10,959 nucleotides of DNA from Tannerella sp. (GTDB lineage: Bacteria > Bacteroidota > Bacteroidia > Bacteroidales > Tannerellaceae). Position 1 is the stretch's first letter; the number at the start of each line of letters is the position of its first letter. This document shows, piece by piece, positions 1-5,552 of this stretch. The stretch spans positions 1-10,959 of the forward strand of contig JAIRXI010000138.1 of assembly GCA_031268395.1 (NCBI GenBank), in the 5' to 3' direction. The translations under genes and the position numbers were made by a program. The notes beneath the pieces were generated by a model. The model saw nothing but the letters and a program-made list of their open reading frames with translations. It was not told where the DNA came from and did no database searches.

Positions 1-17
1 CAGTTATTTTACGGGAT

Positions 18-59
18 CTTAAACAATTTTGCCCCCCCCCCCCGCAAAATTTGTTTAAG
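18..59. other. AT-rich inverted repeat with a poly-C loop
   Basis: The left arm CTTAAACAATTTTGC (18-32) is matched by the right arm GCAAAATTTGTTTAAG (44-59) with one extra T. The loop is the rest of an uninterrupted run of 12 C (32-43). On either strand this would form a stable hairpin with an all-C or all-G loop. It could act as a two-way transcription stop, although no U-tract follows directly. The run length makes replication slippage, or a sequencing length error, likely. I know of no named family for it. Confidence 0.6.
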
Positions 60-498
60 CGGAAAGGAGCGTTTTGGCGATGCCGTCCGGTGCGCGAAAC
101 CGCCTGTCGCGTGAAGGATCACGTCCGTTTTTCACGGCGCTGCGGGCTGTCCGGTTGCGGGAAAGATCCGTACATGCAAGCAACCCCTGTCCGGAGGCAG
201 GGGAAACGGTCGGTGCGAGCGGGGCGTCGGCGCCGGCAGGCGAATGTCGATTGACGAAAATTTCCGGTATTGGCATCTTTTATCAAATTCAAACTTCGCA
301 AAGATATGCGGAAAAAACATTCCCACACACAAATCCGGCGCAAATTATTTCTTAAATAAAACTAAACGCCGGAAAGTCAGGAGAAAAGCGACTGCCATTT
401 CGGAAAAAACCCGACGGAACGGAGGCAGGGGCGGTGTCAAAAGCAGGCAGATAACGCGGATTGAAAGGGTCATCCGTGACGGAAAGTGAACGAATAAG
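60..498. other. Non-coding stretch, no supported gene
   Basis: Open frames of up to about 90 codons exist on both strands, but none shows a recognisable family or a convincing start. Their Arg/Pro/Ser/Ala-rich composition looks like random translation of GC-rich DNA. Visible structure: a hairpin CCCCTG (184-189) / CAGGGG (198-203) with two more inner G-C pairs. The box TATCTTTG on the minus strand (299-306) fits the Bacteroidetes -7 consensus and lies 22 bp before an ATG (276) of a 73-codon minus frame that ends at 55. A TTTG element lies 23 bp further upstream, a little too far. A short minus-strand transcript from about 292 to the hairpin at 18-59 is therefore possible, but nothing shows it is a gene. 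Confidence 0.5.
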
Positions 499-540
499 AA
501 CGATGAACGATGAATGATGAACGATGAATGATGAACGATG
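499..540. repeat. 7-bp tandem repeat, AAYGATG x 6
   Basis: Six exact-length units follow one another: AACGATG, AACGATG, AATGATG, AACGATG, AATGATG, AACGATG. Only the third base varies (C or T). The next unit decays into AACGGGG. A 7-bp unit gives a 7-residue periodic peptide in every frame (HHSSF-like on the minus strand), so the open frames crossing it are artefacts of periodicity. Copy number is likely to vary between strains by slippage. It lies in intergenic DNA far from any start codon, so a regulatory role is not evident. Confidence 0.85.
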
Positions 541-545
541 AACGG

Positions 546-567
546 GGTTTGCCCCGACGGGCAAACC
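546..567. other. Perfect 9-bp hairpin
   Basis: GGTTTGCCC (546-554) and GGGCAAACC (559-567) are exact inverted repeats around the tetraloop CGAC. No T-run follows on either strand, so it is not a classical intrinsic terminator. It lies between the 7-bp tandem repeats and the next repeat, and may be part of a small repeat element. Confidence 0.55.
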
Positions 568-593
568 GGGGACATTTCAACTTGTCGTGCGCC

Positions 594-632
594 GTCATTG
601 CGACTGCGAGGAACGAAGCAGGAAGCAATCCC
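594..632. repeat. Short interspersed-type repeat (CATTGCGA...GAACGAAG...GCAATC)
   Basis: The stretch has short inverted ends ATTGC (597-601) and GCAAT (624-628) around GCGAGGAACGAAGC. From general knowledge this resembles the CATTGCGAGGAACGAAG type of small palindromic repeat that occurs scattered in many bacterial genomes. Here it carries an internal CTGCGA duplication-like change. I could not count copies genome-wide, so membership in a family is inference. Confidence 0.45.
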
Positions 633-688
633 TGCGTGTATCGGCGTCCCCTGCGTCCGAATCCAGTGGCATGCAGTTTTAATCCATA

Positions 689-693
689 ATAAT
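689..693. repeat. Left 5-bp target-site duplication, ATAAT
   Basis: ATAAT directly abuts the first base of the palindromic element (C694) and matches 1097-1101. One copy is redundant in the reconstructed transposase frame. Confidence 0.75.
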
Positions 694-1096
694 CCCGAAA
701 TGTCCATTAGACGTTTCTCCTGTCGTGTCCGGAAGAGAAGACGGCCTGCCGGCAGCAAACGGAATATCCGCCCGTCAACCCGTCCCGGCCGGGACGGAAT
801 GTTGGTAGAAAAGGGAACACGGGGAACACCACCCGTCCCGGCCAGGGACGGAATGTGATCGGAACGGGCTGATTTTGCGTGGGGCAAGACAGCGGATGGA
901 CACAGCCCCGGCAGGTGTCCGCCGTGCCCCCTTTTTCGTTCACATTCCGTCCCGGCCGGGCCGGGTTATTCTGCTGCGTGCCGTTTTCTACCGACATTCC
1001 GTCCCGGCTGGGACGGGCCTCAGTGCGTTGCGGGCCGTTTTTTGCCGGCAGGGCCTCTTCCGGACACGACGGGAAGTGTGTAATGGACATTTTGGG
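694..1096. mobile_element. 403-bp palindromic MITE-like element
   Basis: The ends are inverted repeats: CCCGAAATGTCCATTA (694-709) on the left, and TAATGGACATTTTGGG (1081-1096) on the right, which reads CCCAAAATGTCCATTA on the other strand. Identity continues inward almost to the centre: GTCGTGTCCGGAAGAG (722-737 against the reverse strand), then CCTGCCGGCA, AAACGG, a core palindrome, GGTAGAAAA, and a second core palindrome. Each arm is about 170 bp, and the centre near 895 contains a GGACAC/GTGTCC hairpin (898-920). Five-bp ATAAT repeats flank it, and precise removal restores a transposase frame. It encodes no transposase, so movement would require an enzyme acting in trans. The frames that cross it give repetitive RDGM-type peptides that are by-products of the repeats. 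Which transposase family recognises the CCC/GGG ends is unknown to me. Confidence 0.75.
780..1016. repeat. Four copies of an 18-bp core palindrome inside the element
   Basis: The core CCGTCCCGGCCGGGACGG is a perfect palindrome at 780-797, followed by AATGT. Variants lie at 833-851 (one extra base at the centre), 947-964 (reverse orientation, right half decayed) and 999-1016 (one change, CT for CC). The direction is set by the AATGT tag: the first two point right, the last two left. The two in each arm are about 53 bp apart and sit symmetrically around position 898. Such nested symmetry fits an ancestral unit duplicated before being inverted. Confidence 0.8.
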
Positions 1097-1101
1097 ATAA
1101 T
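1097..1101. repeat. Right 5-bp target-site duplication, ATAAT
   Basis: ATAAT directly follows the last base of the palindromic element (G1096) and matches 689-693. Confidence 0.75.
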
Positions 1102-1241
1102 ACATGCCTTTGCTTGAACAGAATCCCTTATCGGTAATTTCTTTGGCACCCTTTGCCTTGCGTTTGCCCGAACAGGTGATTACCGGCATGGAATCAGTAA
1201 GCATTATGCCTGTATCGCAATCAGGAGGCTGGCAGTATCTC

Positions 1242-1694
1242 TCAGTTGGTGACCGTCAGCTGCGAACCGCTTCCGACAACATTGTATCTTTTCAGATAGA
1301 AACGACTGACACCGTCGGGCGCTCCGGTTCCGAAGGCGATGTCGTATTTCGTCCCGCAGTCGGGACATACCGCGTAAATGGTATTTTCGTCCGGGGCAAT
1401 CAGCACGTTGCGGCTCGCTTCATAGGGACAGGCCAAGTCAAAGGCCTGCATCGACCCCGTGACGGTGCGGACGACCAACACCCCGCCAAAACCTGCCCGC
1501 TCGAAGTTTGCATTGATGTTTTGCTGCGTGTAGATCTTGCAGCCCGGCGCGTTTTCTTCCCGAAGTTCCTTGTCTTTGGTCGTCAGGTCCAGTCTCAGGT
1601 AGACCGGGAAATTCCCGATCGGGTCTTCCATTTTTGTGCAGGATGCGCACAGCAGGAACAGCATAACAAGATACGGTCTCATGCCACTCTTCAT
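1242..1694 (-). CDS. Predicted lipoprotein with a Rieske-like domain lacking His ligands
   Basis: The 150-residue protein starts with a short lipoprotein signal: MKSGMRPYLVMLFLLCAS then Cys19 as the likely lipidated residue, so it is predicted to sit in a membrane facing the periplasm. From about residue 45 the sequence resembles a small Rieske-type beta fold: FDLACP (Cys89), then CPDCGTKYD (Cys110, Cys113), and a closing KRYNV strand. A true Rieske centre needs C-x-H and C-x-x-H; both His positions are missing here (CPY and CPDC), leaving three Cys. It may have lost the cluster or bind a metal differently. The ATG at 1694 follows the argH stop after one base (TGAAATG), so translation is probably coupled; an upstream ATG at 1754 inside argH has no signal-peptide logic. 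The 3' end abuts the transposase remnant but looks complete. Function unknown. Confidence 0.75.
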   Translation of the reverse strand: MKSGMRPYLVMLFLLCASCTKMEDPIGNFPVYLRLDLTTKDKELREENAPGCKIYTQQNINANFERAGFGGVLVVRTVTGSMQAFDLACPYEASRNVLIAPDENTIYAVCPDCGTKYDIAFGTGAPDGVSRFYLKRYNVVGSGSQLTVTN

Positions 1695-1695
1695 T

Positions 1696-3039
1696 TCATA
1701 ACCGGCCCAGCAGTTTTTTCTCCGCCCGGTCGACTCTTTCAAAGGGAAAGGCATCCAGGCGTTCCTGTTTCAGGCGTCTGATTCGGTCGTTACACAGATT
1801 CCCGATGCTCCCCTCGTGCGTGTGGCGGATGGCCGGGTCGGCGGTAAACGTCCCAGCTTCGATTTCCAGGCCCACCTGTCTGTAGGCTTCCCGAAAAGGC
1901 ACGCCCGCCAGCGTCCGGCGGTTGACTTCTTCCACGCTGAAGAGCAGGGCATATTTCGCGTCGTCCAGGATATGTCCGTTTATTTTGACCTCGCACATCA
2001 TTTGCGCGACCATGCGGAGGCAGTCCTTCAATTCGTCGAACGAGGGCAGAAACACTTCCTTGATGATTTGCAGGTCGCGGAAATATCCCGACGGCAGGTT
2101 GTTGGTGATCAGGGTGATTTGCTGCGGCAGTCCCTGGATTTTATTGCATCTGGCGCGCGTCAGTTCAAACACGTCCGGGTTTTTCTTGTGCGGCATGATA
2201 CTGGAACCAGTCGTATAGCGGTCGGGCAGTTTGAGGAATCCGAAATTCTGGCTGCTGAACAGACATGCATCCATGGCCAGCCGGGAAAGTGTCGCCGCCA
2301 CGGAGGCCAGGGCAAAGGCTGCCGTGCGTTCCATTTTCCCGCGTCCCATCTGCGCGTAGACTACATTATAATTTAATGAATCGAATCCGAGCAGCTCGGT
2401 TGTCATCGTCCGGTTCAGGGGGAAAGACGAACCATAGCCGGCCGCCGAACCCAGCGGATTGCGGTTGCATATTGCATAGGCAGCCTGCATCGTCAGCAGA
2501 TCATCCGTCAGGCTTTCCGCAAAGGCGCCGAACCACAGGCCGAAGGACGACGGCATGGCGATTTGCAGGTGTGTGTAGCCGGGCAGAAGTGCTTCTCTGT
2601 AACGGTCGCTCTGCGCGATCAGCACGTCGAACAGGTCCGATACCAGCAGGACGACTTCCTGTAGCTGCGCCCGCGTAAAGAGTTTCAGGTCGAGCAGCAC
2701 CTGGTCGTTCCGCGAACGTCCGCTGTGGATTTTCCTGCCCGTATCACCCAATTGCCGCGTCAGCATCAGTTCTACCTGGGAATGTACGTCTTCCACGCCT
2801 TCTTCGATAGCGAAAACGCCCTTTTCGGCCTGCGCATGGATCTCCTTCAGCGCCGCGAGGAGCGGCTGCAGTTCGTCGTGCGCAAGCAGTCCGACGGATT
2901 CGAGCATCGTGACATGCGCCATCGAGCCGAGCACGTCGTGTTTCGCCAGATAAAGATCCATTTCGCGGTCTTTTCCGACGGTGAAACGGTCGACCGACTG
3001 GTCGACCGGTATGTTTTTTTCCCAAAGTTTTTGAGCCAT
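1696..3039 (-). CDS. argH: Argininosuccinate lyase
   Basis: ArgH cleaves argininosuccinate to arginine and fumarate, the last step of arginine synthesis, as a cytoplasmic homotetramer. The 447-residue protein has the expected length (E. coli: 457). It carries the fumarase/aspartase superfamily signature GSSIMPHKKN (residues 278-287, containing the catalytic Ser loop), HSGRSRNDQ (105-113), the TH pair in PGYTHLQIAMPSS (156-157), and NPLGSAAGYGSSFPLNR (194-210). I chose the ATG at 3039 because the product then begins MAQKLWEKN, as I recall for Bacteroides homologues. An in-frame ATG at 3048, immediately after the stop of the upstream gene (TAAATG), would add three residues and may be the coupling start. 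It is third in the pyrE operon and is followed after one base by the lipoprotein gene. No defect is visible. Confidence 0.97.
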   Translation of the reverse strand: MAQKLWEKNIPVDQSVDRFTVGKDREMDLYLAKHDVLGSMAHVTMLESVGLLAHDELQPLLAALKEIHAQAEKGVFAIEEGVEDVHSQVELMLTRQLGDTGRKIHSGRSRNDQVLLDLKLFTRAQLQEVVLLVSDLFDVLIAQSDRYREALLPGYTHLQIAMPSSFGLWFGAFAESLTDDLLTMQAAYAICNRNPLGSAAGYGSSFPLNRTMTTELLGFDSLNYNVVYAQMGRGKMERTAAFALASVAATLSRLAMDACLFSSQNFGFLKLPDRYTTGSSIMPHKKNPDVFELTRARCNKIQGLPQQITLITNNLPSGYFRDLQIIKEVFLPSFDELKDCLRMVAQMMCEVKINGHILDDAKYALLFSVEEVNRRTLAGVPFREAYRQVGLEIEAGTFTADPAIRHTHEGSIGNLCNDRIRRLKQERLDAFPFERVDRAEKKLLGRL

Positions 3040-3048
3040 CGCCTGCAT

Positions 3049-3462
3049 TTATTCGTAAGGCAGTGTTGCTATCAGGGAGGAAATCCGATCTACCGCTTCC
3101 TGCATCGGTTTGGATACCATCGGCTTAAGAAACGGGTTCAGATCGGCCCGCAGCGTCATTTTCATCTTCGTAAGCGTCTCGCCTTCCGGTTTCAACTGAA
3201 TCCAGAGATGCAGGGGCAGCGGAGACTGGACGGTGCAAAACTTGATTGTACGGTTCGGTTCGCGGTCGACAATCCGAAATTCAATCCTGCCTACCCGGTC
3301 GATCTCGAAACTGCATCCGTCGCGGTCGAACGCAAAGTTGCGGAGGGCATCGCCGGGGATCCGGTCCCGGACGCGCTCCAGGTTCGACAGGTCGGAAAGC
3401 AGGGCAAAGACATTCCCGTCGCCGTAAGGAATGGTTTTTATTTCGCTGGTGAAATCAGTCAT
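3049..3462 (-). CDS. SRPBCC-fold (polyketide cyclase/START-like) small protein
   Basis: This 137-residue protein has no signal peptide or membrane segment. The layout is that of the SRPBCC ligand-binding superfamily: an N-terminal strand (FTSEIKTI), a helix with VFALLSDLSNLERVRDRIP (about 18-36), several beta strands (CSFEIDRVGRIEFRIVDRE, IKFCT, LHLWIQLKP, LTKMKMTLRADL), and a long C-terminal helix FLKPMVSKPMQEAVDRISSL. No catalytic residues can be assigned, and the ligand is unknown. It lies between pyrE (33-bp gap) and argH (stop and next possible ATG abut), in an order I believe is common in Bacteroidales, so it is probably co-transcribed with nucleotide and arginine genes without a demonstrated link to them. 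The start at 3462 gives the complete first strand. Confidence 0.85.
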   Translation of the reverse strand: MTDFTSEIKTIPYGDGNVFALLSDLSNLERVRDRIPGDALRNFAFDRDGCSFEIDRVGRIEFRIVDREPNRTIKFCTVQSPLPLHLWIQLKPEGETLTKMKMTLRADLNPFLKPMVSKPMQEAVDRISSLIATLPYE

Positions 3463-3495
3463 ACGTGGATTTTATATGTTCAACATGTACGGTCT

Positions 3496-4134
3496 TCAAG
3501 CTTCCGGTTCCCAGTGGGCCGGGTCTTGCCGCCATTTCTGCAGAATGGATATCTCCGATTCGTCGATGTAGTGCGTCCGGACAGCCACTTCGATGACTGC
3601 ATCATAATTCGACAGGGTCGTGAGGGTGACTTTCGCCTTTTTAAATGCCAGTTCGGAGACCGGGAACCCGTAAGTAAAGATGGCTAGCATCCCGACAACT
3701 TCGCATCCGAAATTGCGTACGGCATTCACGGCTTTCAGGCTGCTTCCGCCCGTCGAAACGAGGTCTTCGATAATCACCACTTTGGCATTGGGCTTCAGTT
3801 CGCCCTCAATCAGGTTTTCCAGCCCGTGATCTTTCGGAGACGAACGTATATAAACGAAGGGCATCCCCAGGAGGTCGGCTACCATCGCGCCCTGAGCGAT
3901 GGCGCCTGTGGCCACGCCGGCGATGGCGTTGGCCTTTCCGTATTTTTCCATAATGATCCGCGCCAGTTCCAGTTTGATGAAATTGCGTATGCCCGGATAG
4001 GAAAGCGTCTTCCTGTTGTCGCAATAGATCGGAGACTTCCACCCCGACGCCCAGGTAAAAGGATTGGCCGGTTGCAGTTTAACCGCTTTTATTTTCAATA
4101 GCCTGTCTGCTACCAGGCGTTCCAATGTCCTCAT
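3496..4134 (-). CDS. pyrE: Orotate phosphoribosyltransferase
   Basis: PyrE joins orotate to PRPP to give orotidine 5'-monophosphate in de novo pyrimidine synthesis; it acts in the cytoplasm as a dimer. From the ATG at 4134 the product is 212 residues, normal for the family. The PRPP-binding motif VVIIEDLVSTGGSS is complete (residues about 119-132), and the flexible catalytic loop appears as RSSPKDHG (about 97-104). The N-terminal block KLQPANPFTWASGWKSPIYCDNR is characteristic of the orotate-binding side. I prefer ATG 4134 (MRTLERL) because homologues start with a similar MKTLERL; ATG 4143 would add MTS. It is first in a minus-strand operon with the SRPBCC gene, argH and the lipoprotein gene, and is divergent from queC. 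Confidence 0.96.
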   Translation of the reverse strand: MRTLERLVADRLLKIKAVKLQPANPFTWASGWKSPIYCDNRKTLSYPGIRNFIKLELARIIMEKYGKANAIAGVATGAIAQGAMVADLLGMPFVYIRSSPKDHGLENLIEGELKPNAKVVIIEDLVSTGGSSLKAVNAVRNFGCEVVGMLAIFTYGFPVSELAFKKAKVTLTTLSNYDAVIEVAVRTHYIDESEISILQKWRQDPAHWEPEA

Positions 4135-4158
4135 CGATGTCATTTTATTTTATCGCGG

Positions 4159-4166
4159 CAAAAGTA
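4159..4166 (-). promoter_or_regulatory. Putative -7 box of the pyrE operon promoter
   Basis: On the minus strand TACTTTTG matches the Bacteroidetes primary sigma-factor -7 consensus TAnnTTTG. Transcription would begin only about 10-20 bases before the pyrE start codons, giving a very short leader. No clear TTTG -33 element is present at the usual 19-21 bp. Confidence 0.5.
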
Positions 4167-4337
4167 AGGAATGTAGATGAAATACGCGCATGTTTTATAT
4201 TATTTTGAATACATACCGGGGAAAACGGATCGGTTTTAAGAATAATTCATGGAGAAGGAGCCGTCATGCACCTGCCCGCCGGACCCGTTCCGTCCGTTCC
4301 GCCGGGTGAAACAGGCCGGTCATTCGGATTTTTATCG

Positions 4338-4345
4338 TATCTTTG
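4338..4345 (+). promoter_or_regulatory. Putative -7 box of the queC operon promoter
   Basis: TATCTTTG matches TAnnTTTG. Transcription would start near 4352, leaving a leader of about 35 bases that contains the inverted repeat at 4354-4378. A clear -33 TTTG is not visible. Confidence 0.5.
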
Positions 4346-4353
4346 CGCGTGTG

Positions 4354-4378
4354 CTTGTTGAACCACGTTAAAAACAAG
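4354..4378 (+). other. Inverted repeat in the predicted queC leader
   Basis: CTTGTT (4354-4359) pairs with AACAAG (4373-4378), and inside it AAC (4361-4363) can pair with GTT (4367-4369). It fills most of the predicted leader and is followed by an A-rich run leading into the ATG at 4387. The layout superficially recalls a small hairpin with an A-rich tail as in preQ1-I riboswitches, but no pseudoknot partner for the loop is seen. Confidence 0.4.
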
Positions 4379-4386
4379 AAAAAAAA

Positions 4387-5061
4387 ATGAAACATTCGAA
4401 TGCTGCGCTTGTCTGCTTTTCCGGTGGACAGGATTCTACAACTTGCCTGTTTTGGGCAAAAGAACGGTTTGCAAAGGTGGAAGCCCTTTGTTTTACCTAC
4501 GGGCAGAAACATGTGCTCGAAGTCGAAGTTGCGCGAAAGATTGCGGACAGGGCGGGAGTGCATTTCCATCTGATGGACCTCTCCCTGCTGGCTCGCCTGT
4601 CGTCCAGTTCGCTCACGGATGCTTCCGTTGACATGGATATGGAAACGCCTGCCGGCAGCTACCCCAATACGTTTGTGCCGGGACGTAACCTGGTTTTTCT
4701 TGTCTTCGCCGCGATTCTGGCGCGGAGCAGGAATATCTTTCATCTGGTCACGGGCGTTTCGGAAGCCGATTTCAGCGGCTATCCCGATTGCAGGGATACC
4801 TTTGTCCGCTCGCTGAACGTGACGCTGAACCTCGCCATGGACGAACAGTTTGTCATCCATACGCCCCTGATGAACCGTGACAAGGCCGAAGTGTGGCAGC
4901 TGGCCGACGAACTGGACGTGTTTGAGCAGGTGCGTACGCAGACGCTGACCTGCTACAACGGAATCCCGGCAGACGGCTGTGGTCGCTGTCCGGCGTGCAG
5001 GCTGCGCCGCGAAGGCCTGGAACAGTATCTCCGCATCCGACAGCCGCAGCAAAAAAATTGA
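4387..5061 (+). CDS. queC: 7-cyano-7-deazaguanine synthase
   Basis: QueC converts 7-carboxy-7-deazaguanine, with ammonia and ATP, into preQ0, the precursor of queuosine in tRNA. The 224-residue protein shows the ATP-pyrophosphatase PP-loop SGGQDS (residues 12-17) and the family block [12 protein letters not shown] (94-105). It also has [16 protein letters not shown] (121-136) and the four zinc-binding Cys near the C-terminus: Cys189, Cys198, Cys201 and Cys204 in TCYNG and CGRCPAC. All key residues are intact and the length equals that of the well-studied enzymes (about 220-230). The ATG at 4387 follows an A-rich leader without a clear Shine-Dalgarno sequence, as is usual in Bacteroidetes. queF begins 2 bp after the stop, so two steps of one pathway are co-transcribed. 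Confidence 0.97.
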   Translation: MKHSNAALVCFSGGQDSTTCLFWAKERFAKVEALCFTYGQKHVLEVEVARKIADRAGVHFHLMDLSLLARLSSSSLTDASVDMDMETPAGSYPNTFVPGRNLVFLVFAAILARSRNIFHLVTGVSEADFSGYPDCRDTFVRSLNVTLNLAMDEQFVIHTPLMNRDKAEVWQLADELDVFEQVRTQTLTCYNGIPADGCGRCPACRLRREGLEQYLRIRQPQQKN

Positions 5062-5063
5062 AT

Positions 5064-5552
5064 ATGGAACATAATAATAAGGATATGGAACGTTCGGAAG
5101 AAGGATTGACGGCGCTGGGGCGCAAGACGGAATATCGGGCGGCGTATGATCCGCAGGTGCTGGAAACCTTTGCCAATCGGCATCCGGACAACGATTATCG
5201 AGTACGCTTTTGCTGCCCTGAGTTCACGAGTCTGTGCCCGATTACCGGGCAGCCGGACTTTGCCGCCATACAGATCGACTACATCCCGGACCTCCGGATG
5301 GTCGAAAGCAAAAGCCTGAAACTGTATCTGTTCGGCTTTCGCAATCACGGCGCTTTCCATGAGGACTGCGTCAACCTGATTATGAAAGACCTGATACGGC
5401 TGATGGATCCCAAATACATCGAAGTGACCGGTGTCTTCACGCCGCGCGGTGGCATCAGCATCCATCCGTTTTGCTGTTACGGACGTCCCGGCACCAAATA
5501 CGAATCCTGGGCCGAGCAGCGGCTGGTCCGTTATCCCGCATTTCATGAGTAG
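5064..5552 (+). CDS. queF: NADPH-dependent 7-cyano-7-deazaguanine reductase (preQ0 reductase), type I
   Basis: QueF reduces the nitrile of preQ0 to the aminomethyl group of preQ1 using two NADPH, the step after QueC. The 162-residue length fits the single-domain (type I, Bacillus-like) class rather than the two-domain E. coli form. The nucleophilic Cys58 lies in [13 protein letters not shown] with the catalytic Asp65; the substrate-binding block [16 protein letters not shown] starts at Glu81, and His99-Glu100 are in place. The ATG at 5064, two bases after the queC stop, is chosen because homology begins near residue 15; ATG 5085 would also give a complete domain, while the longer frame from 4995 overlaps queC and is unlikely. 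The last bases overlap the start of the glycogen synthase gene (ATGAGTAG). Confidence 0.97.
   Translation: MEHNNKDMERSEEGLTALGRKTEYRAAYDPQVLETFANRHPDNDYRVRFCCPEFTSLCPITGQPDFAAIQIDYIPDLRMVESKSLKLYLFGFRNHGAFHEDCVNLIMKDLIRLMDPKYIEVTGVFTPRGGISIHPFCCYGRPGTKYESWAEQRLVRYPAFHE

Larger units (their letters stand above)
665..1249 (-). pseudogene. Remnant of an IS982-like transposase, split by an inserted element
   Basis: On the minus strand the frame from about 1249 down to 1097 reads ...PPDCDTGIM, LTDSMPVI, CSGKRKAKGAKEITDKGFC, SSKGMYY, then meets the palindromic element. On its far side (693 to about 668) the same gene resumes as YYGLKLHA. The pattern DS-P, a basic stretch, G-CASK-like and YYYG-K-H is that of IS982-family DDE transposases; the Asp of DSMP would be the first catalytic Asp. 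Roughly the first 100 or more residues and everything after KLHA (including the second and third acidic residues) are absent, so it cannot be active. Its start is uncertain because it runs up against, or into, the 3' end of the lipoprotein gene (stop at 1242). Homology beyond 668 (reading GFGRRG) is possible but weak. Confidence 0.7.
4144..4386. other. Divergent promoter region between pyrE and queC
   Basis: This 243-bp non-coding spacer contains outward promoters for both operons (4159-4166 minus, 4338-4345 plus). It is AT-rich on the pyrE side and GC-rich around 4264-4320, where CCGTTCCGT is tandemly repeated as CCGTTCCGC (4285-4302). No start codon with a plausible small gene was found. 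Confidence 0.6.

Noticed and set aside
60..300. Known structured RNA (tRNA, 6S, RNase P, SRP, cobalamin riboswitch)
   Set aside because: I compared the hairpins and conserved boxes by eye on both strands and found none of the diagnostic sequences.
345..887. 180-codon minus-strand open frame
   Set aside because: It crosses the 7-bp tandem repeat, the small hairpin, the transposase scar and half of the palindromic element; its repetitive peptide comes from the DNA repeats, and no family is recognisable.
499..1100. CRISPR array
   Set aside because: The 7-bp repeats have no spacers, and the four core palindromes alternate in orientation with related, not unique, sequence between them; no cas genes are present.
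707..1204. 165-codon minus-strand open frame as an intact gene
   Set aside because: Only its first part (to 1097) is transposase sequence; the rest is translation of the palindromic element. I report it as a pseudogene plus insertion instead.
4352..4386. preQ1 riboswitch before queC
   Set aside because: The stem and A-rich tail look suggestive, but the loop and tail have no complementary bases for the required pseudoknot, and the space before the ATG is too short.
4264..5052. 262-codon minus-strand open frame opposite queC
   Set aside because: Antisense shadow; it covers the queC promoter and has no recognisable domain.
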